Of a stretch of 26,159 nt of DNA, positions 23,235 through 26,159 are shown piece after piece. The stretch is from the IMG/VR virus record IMGVR_UViG_3300031857_001195, positions 1 to 26,159 of that record; one strand, written 5' to 3'. Position 1 is the stretch's first letter; every line of letters begins with the position of its first letter. The DNA comes from a virus. The notes beneath the pieces were generated by a model that made no database searches, was not told the origin of the DNA, and saw nothing but the letters and a program-made list of their open reading frames with translations. The position numbers and the translations under genes are program-made.

Positions 23235-23617
23235 TAGTTATACTCAATAGCCTCCCATCTACATGCTCCATCAACAACTAGTGTTGTTGAGTTTAATAGA
23301 TATGCTCCATATCTTGCAGAAGTTAATGATGTTGCTCCAGCAGACAATGACCGTGTTCCAGAATAAGTGGGAGCTGATCCTCCGCCTGAAATAAATCCAC
23401 CGCCACCTGATGCAAATATGTTACCTCCAGATGGATTGTATGTTCCAGACGTATTACCAGTTCCAGCAACTGTTCCTGCGGAACCTGTAGAAAAAGATCT
23501 AACAAATGTTTTAGAAGTATTTACAGAAGAGATTGTTAAGTTTCCAGCTGATGCAGCAGATCCTCTTTGTATTGATTTAATTGGTGAAGAACTAATTGGA
23601 TATATTCTAGAGCCCAT
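23234..23617 (-). CDS. Tandem paralogue 2 (IKS.QRG small structural protein)
   Basis: This is a 127-residue protein from the ATG at 23617 (MGSRIYPISSSPIKSIQRGS), the start that aligns with its paralogues and overlaps the previous stop by one base. An upstream alternative at 23647 would add ten residues and overlap copy 1 by 31 bases. The variable middle is GGNIFASGGGGFISGGGSAP. The end, NSTTLVVDGACRWEAIEYN, departs from the TTTGACRWEVVEY of the other copies. Confidence 0.76.
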   Translation of the reverse strand: MGSRIYPISSSPIKSIQRGSAASAGNLTISSVNTSKTFVRSFSTGSAGTVAGTGNTSGTYNPSGGNIFASGGGGFISGGGSAPTYSGTRSLSAGATSLTSARYGAYLLNSTTLVVDGACRWEAIEYN

Positions 23618-23997
23618 TATGAATACTCTACTACTTCCCAACGACAAGCACCTGTTGTTGTAATAGTTGTTGAGTTTGCTATATACGCACCAAATGATGC
23701 TGATGTTAAAGAAGTTGACCCTCCGCTATAAGATCTTGTTCCTACATAGTTTGGGAAGCTTCCTCCAGCTGGATTAAAGCTTGGAGAAGATACAGAAACG
23801 TTTCCCCCAGAAGGAGTTAATGTTCCTGATGTTGAACTATTTGTTCCAACACTTCCTGATGATGATGTTGAAAATGAATTTATAAATGATTTAGATATAT
23901 CTATAGATGATATAGTTACGTTTCCAGCAGAAGCAGTCGATCCTCTTTGAACCGACTTAATTGTTGAAGATGTTGCTGGAAAAGTAGTATATGCCAT
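23617..23997 (-). CDS. Tandem paralogue 1 (IKS.QRG small structural protein)
   Basis: The 126-residue protein starts MAYTTFPATSSTIKSVQRGS. It has ASAGNVTISSIDISKSFINS, a Ser-rich middle without the polyglycine of copies 2 and 3 (GGNVSVSSPSFNPAGGSFPN), YVGTRSYSGGSTSL, and the end NSTTITTTGACRWEVVEYS. IKSIQRG-type proteins recur in many phage structural regions, but I know of no proven role. It begins one base after the stop of the 109-residue gene and leads the chain of four coupled copies. Confidence 0.76.
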   Translation of the reverse strand: MAYTTFPATSSTIKSVQRGSTASAGNVTISSIDISKSFINSFSTSSSGSVGTNSSTSGTLTPSGGNVSVSSPSFNPAGGSFPNYVGTRSYSGGSTSLTSASFGAYIANSTTITTTGACRWEVVEYS

Positions 23998-23998
23998 A

Positions 23999-24328
23999 TT
24001 AAGATATTTCTACTCCACTCATATGAATTGTTAATGCTGAACCAGTTGAAGCCCACCCAATAATTGTTTGGGTTCCGCTTCCACCAAACGCTTGCTTCAA
24101 ATCAAATGAGGCAATGCTGTTTGCTGGCACAGAAACAGCTGTAGCAAATGCTACCTGAGTTCCTGTAGAATCTGGGAATGTTAAATTAAATGAAGCTGCT
24201 GAACCAGTAATATTACTTACAATAATATTTGTAAGAATAGTAGTTGTTGCAGAAGGTACTGTATACAATACAGTTGTATTTGTAGTTGTTAATGCTGTTC
24301 TTGCTAGTAGTTTTGATATTGTTGCCAT
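23999..24328 (-). CDS. Small virion structural protein (beta-sandwich type)
   Basis: The 109-residue product has the pattern TTNTTVLYTVPSATTTILTN, IIVSNITGSAASFNLTF, then SVPANSIASFDLKQAFGG and SALTIHMSGVEIS. Proteins with LYTVP...NI...SN.....A.FNL and a C-terminal SGVEI are common small structural proteins in tailed phages, often annotated as tail or fibre accessory proteins. It starts at the ATG at 24328 with TAGGAGAAAAAAT upstream, a good ribosome-binding site, and follows a hairpin. It is the first of six small genes between two large fibres. Confidence 0.72.
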   Translation of the reverse strand: MATISKLLARTALTTTNTTVLYTVPSATTTILTNIIVSNITGSAASFNLTFPDSTGTQVAFATAVSVPANSIASFDLKQAFGGSGTQTIIGWASTGSALTIHMSGVEIS

Positions 24329-24351
24329 ATTTTTTCTCCTATTAGTTAGAG

Positions 24352-24371
24352 ATAATATTTTTCAATATTAT
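24352..24371 (-). repeat. Perfect 8-bp inverted repeat with GAAA loop after the partial fibre gene
   Basis: On the minus strand ATAATATT-GAAA-AATATTAT forms a perfect AT-only stem closed by a GAAA (GNRA-type) tetraloop. It lies in the 50-base gap between the stop of the partial fibre gene and the ribosome-binding site of the 109-residue gene. It lacks a following T-run, so RNA processing, stability or weak termination are all possible. Confidence 0.5.
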
Positions 24372-24378
24372 ATCGTTT

Positions 24379-26159
24379 TTACCATGCTTCCATAATATTC
24401 ATTATATCTGCACCTGCGGTTCCACCGCCTCCTGATACTTCTGCCCATGAGGTTGTAGTTCCATTTGTTGTTAAAAATTTTCCTGATTGTCCAGATTGAG
24501 ACGGATATACTGCAGATTGAACCCATGATCCTCCATGTGCAAAATACATTGCTCCTTCTCCATGAACATGTGCCCATCTACCATGATTACTAGAAGCATC
24601 TGGAAGTTCTGCAATTGTACTGTAGACTGGAATAGAAATCGTAGAATATGTAAAATCAGATGTATTTAATTTTGAAGACAACTCTATTGTTCCCCAAGAT
24701 GCTAGGGTTCCGTTTGTTGTTAAATATTTACCATCATTTCCAGATTGAGATGGAAGTGCATCTATGGTTGTACTTCCGCCTAAAGATACTGCCGATCCAT
24801 TAATAGTAATGCTAGAATTTGATAATGCAGAGTTTGGAATATTTATTAAATTGGCTCCAGATGTATTTTCTGGTAATGTAACTGTACCAGTAAATGTTGG
24901 GGATGATTTTGGAGCATAAGTAAGTCCAGCTTCTATTTTACCTAAATATATAATTGCTGCAGCATCTGTGCTTAATTTAGCATCTAGCTGTTCTTGAATT
25001 CCACCTGTTAGGCCATTTAAATATTGAATCTCTGTATTTGATACATCTCCAACTGTAATAGAAGAAGCTGTAAATCCAGCAACTTGTAAATCATCAAATG
25101 ATCCTTCGCTAAAGTCTACTGTTGTTGATGGTTCAGTTGTAACTCCTTTAAATAATTTCCATTTATTATCAGAAACGTCTCTTACTATACCAGCATGCTT
25201 TGCTGTACCATCATTATATGCTACAACAATTCCAAGATCTACTGTGTTTGCTGCATTTTCATGAGCAAGTTGAACCATATTGTCTTCAATTACAATAGAA
25301 GTTGCACTGGCTGCAAAATTTTGTCCATTAATAGTAAAATCACCATTTACAATTAAATCATCTGTTGTTACTGTACCAGTAAAAATTGGTGAGTCAAACG
25401 GAACTAGTATGCTTGTAGTATCCGTTAAGTCTGAAACATCTGCTGGAATAGATGGCTTATTTGTTAAATTACCATAATCTCCATCAAATAAAGCAGGTTT
25501 GTTTAGAATATTATCCCATAGTATATTTGGAATATCTCTACCGTCTATATTAAGTCTATTTCCTGAACCAATATTTGTCCAATATTGTGTATTTGTTGTT
25601 GGAAGACTTTCATTATCAAAGTTGGCTACAAATATACTGCCGCCGTCCCATACTATATCTCCAGCTAAATATCTTGTATTTTCTCCGCCTGGCAATAAGT
25701 AATGATTTGCAGTCCATTTAACTGCTCCTAATGCAATATTTGGTTTATCTGTTAAATCATTGTAGCTAGTTATAATTTCTGAATCTCTTGCTATATCTGG
25801 AGATATTTGTGTATCTGGTATATATCCATCTAAACCTAATGAAGCTACTCCGCCTGCTGTAGCCTTTTGTCCAATTGGTATATATCCGTTATCAACAGTA
25901 TCACTAAGACCAGCAATTGCAAGATCTGTATAAGAATTTGCATCCGCAATATCTCCCATAGTTGCAATTTGATTATCTGGATTAGACATGTCATTTAAAA
26001 ACTCTCCACCATTTCCAGATAGAAGAATTTTTCCTGAACTAACTGTCTCAAGAACAACATTTCCACCAGTGCCATTATAACCATTAACTCCGCCACCAAT
26101 AATATTAACTGTACCGCCTGTTTTATTGTCACTATTGGCTGCACCACCAGCTATTTCAA
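24379..26159 (-). CDS. Modular tail fibre protein, N-terminus outside window
   Basis: The frame is open from the window edge, so 592 complete codons are visible. The Met of MSNPDNQIATMGD at 25989 is internal: 56 upstream codons are in frame without a stop and encode a Gly/Asn-rich, beta-like run (GGTVNIIGGGVNGYNGTGGN, then VVLETVSSGKILLSGNGG). Further on come YTDLAIAGLSDTVDNGYIPI plus GQKATAGGVASLGLDG (shared with the 874-residue fibre), one YLAGDIVWDGGSIFVANF...YW repeat like those of the 1384-residue fibre, a domain with VQLAHENAANTVDLGIVVAY and KHAGIVRDVSDNKWKLFKG typical of marine phage fibres, and a C-terminal part with two SG..GK[YF]LTTNGT..SW units. It is a host-binding fibre; the true start and length cannot be seen. 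Confidence 0.8.
   Translation of the reverse strand, partial: EIAGGAANSDNKTGGTVNIIGGGVNGYNGTGGNVVLETVSSGKILLSGNGGEFLNDMSNPDNQIATMGDIADANSYTDLAIAGLSDTVDNGYIPIGQKATAGGVASLGLDGYIPDTQISPDIARDSEIITSYNDLTDKPNIALGAVKWTANHYLLPGGENTRYLAGDIVWDGGSIFVANFDNESLPTTNTQYWTNIGSGNRLNIDGRDIPNILWDNILNKPALFDGDYGNLTNKPSIPADVSDLTDTTSILVPFDSPIFTGTVTTDDLIVNGDFTINGQNFAASATSIVIEDNMVQLAHENAANTVDLGIVVAYNDGTAKHAGIVRDVSDNKWKLFKGVTTEPSTTVDFSEGSFDDLQVAGFTASSITVGDVSNTEIQYLNGLTGGIQEQLDAKLSTDAAAIIYLGKIEAGLTYAPKSSPTFTGTVTLPENTSGANLINIPNSALSNSSITINGSAVSLGGSTTIDALPSQSGNDGKYLTTNGTLASWGTIELSSKLNTSDFTYSTISIPVYSTIAELPDASSNHGRWAHVHGEGAMYFAHGGSWVQSAVYPSQSGQSGKFLTTNGTTTSWAEVSGGGGTAGADIMNIMEAW

Noticed and set aside
23618-23647. Upstream start at 23647 for paralogue 2 (and 22872 for paralogue 4)
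   Set aside because: These starts add residues that do not align with the other copies and create long overlaps; the ATGs at 23617 and 22848 align and form TAATG junctions.
1-26159. tRNA genes, integrase, diversity-generating retroelement (reverse transcriptase with template repeat), transposases
   Set aside because: I looked for these because variable fibre genes sometimes come with them, but no cloverleaf-like sequence, reverse transcriptase or recombinase motif is visible in any frame.

Overview
This window is a stretch of a tailed double-stranded DNA phage (Caudoviricetes) genome, either a free phage or viral DNA. It is AT-rich by eye and very densely coded. Every gene I can support lies on the minus strand, so the biological reading order runs from base 26159 down to base 1. 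No tRNA, rRNA, CRISPR array, insertion sequence or integrase was seen, and no stretch of 300 bases lacks a gene. The longest intergenic gaps are about 40 to 75 bases, and four of them hold palindromes or promoter-like sequence.

In reading order there are three zones. (1) Bases 26159-12473 are a large receptor-binding and tail-fibre region: a partial modular fibre protein, a small exposed-type structural protein, four tandem paralogous proteins of about 126 residues, a 115-residue structural protein, an 874-residue modular fibre, three small fibre-associated proteins, a 1384-residue fibre with seven sugar-binding-like repeats, a glycine-rich adhesin, and two small related proteins. (2) Bases 12469-4399 start with a convincing promoter and palindrome. 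There follow a flavin-dependent (tryptophan-type) halogenase, a small membrane protein, a small acidic protein, a family-4-type glycosyltransferase, a collagen-like fibre, a second glycine-rich adhesin, a small protein and a LamG-like protein. (3) Bases 4399-1 are the head module, set off by a 9-bp inverted repeat and a promoter-like sequence: a small conserved protein, the portal, the prohead protease with a scaffold-like C-terminal half, and the HK97-fold major capsid protein, which runs off the window.

The fibre genes work as an adhesin kit. Several domains recur in different genes: a YDDDNN-containing module, a GYIPIGQK module, a KTY[VI][WY]DGxxW module and a Trp/Tyr-rich YGGxxY repeat of about 50 residues. 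This suggests repeated domain shuffling. The halogenase and glycosyltransferase are the only evident enzymes apart from the protease, and both sit among adhesin genes. Chemical modification of a surface (phage fibre or host envelope) is a reasonable but unproven role.

Host: the style of the fibre genes resembles aquatic (marine or freshwater) phages. The 84-residue and 115-residue small proteins, the portal and the protease resemble those of actinobacteriophages as I remember them, and several starts lack a Shine-Dalgarno sequence but have a -10-like hexamer 6-8 bases upstream, as in leaderless actinobacterial genes. An aquatic actinobacterial host is my best guess, at low to moderate confidence.
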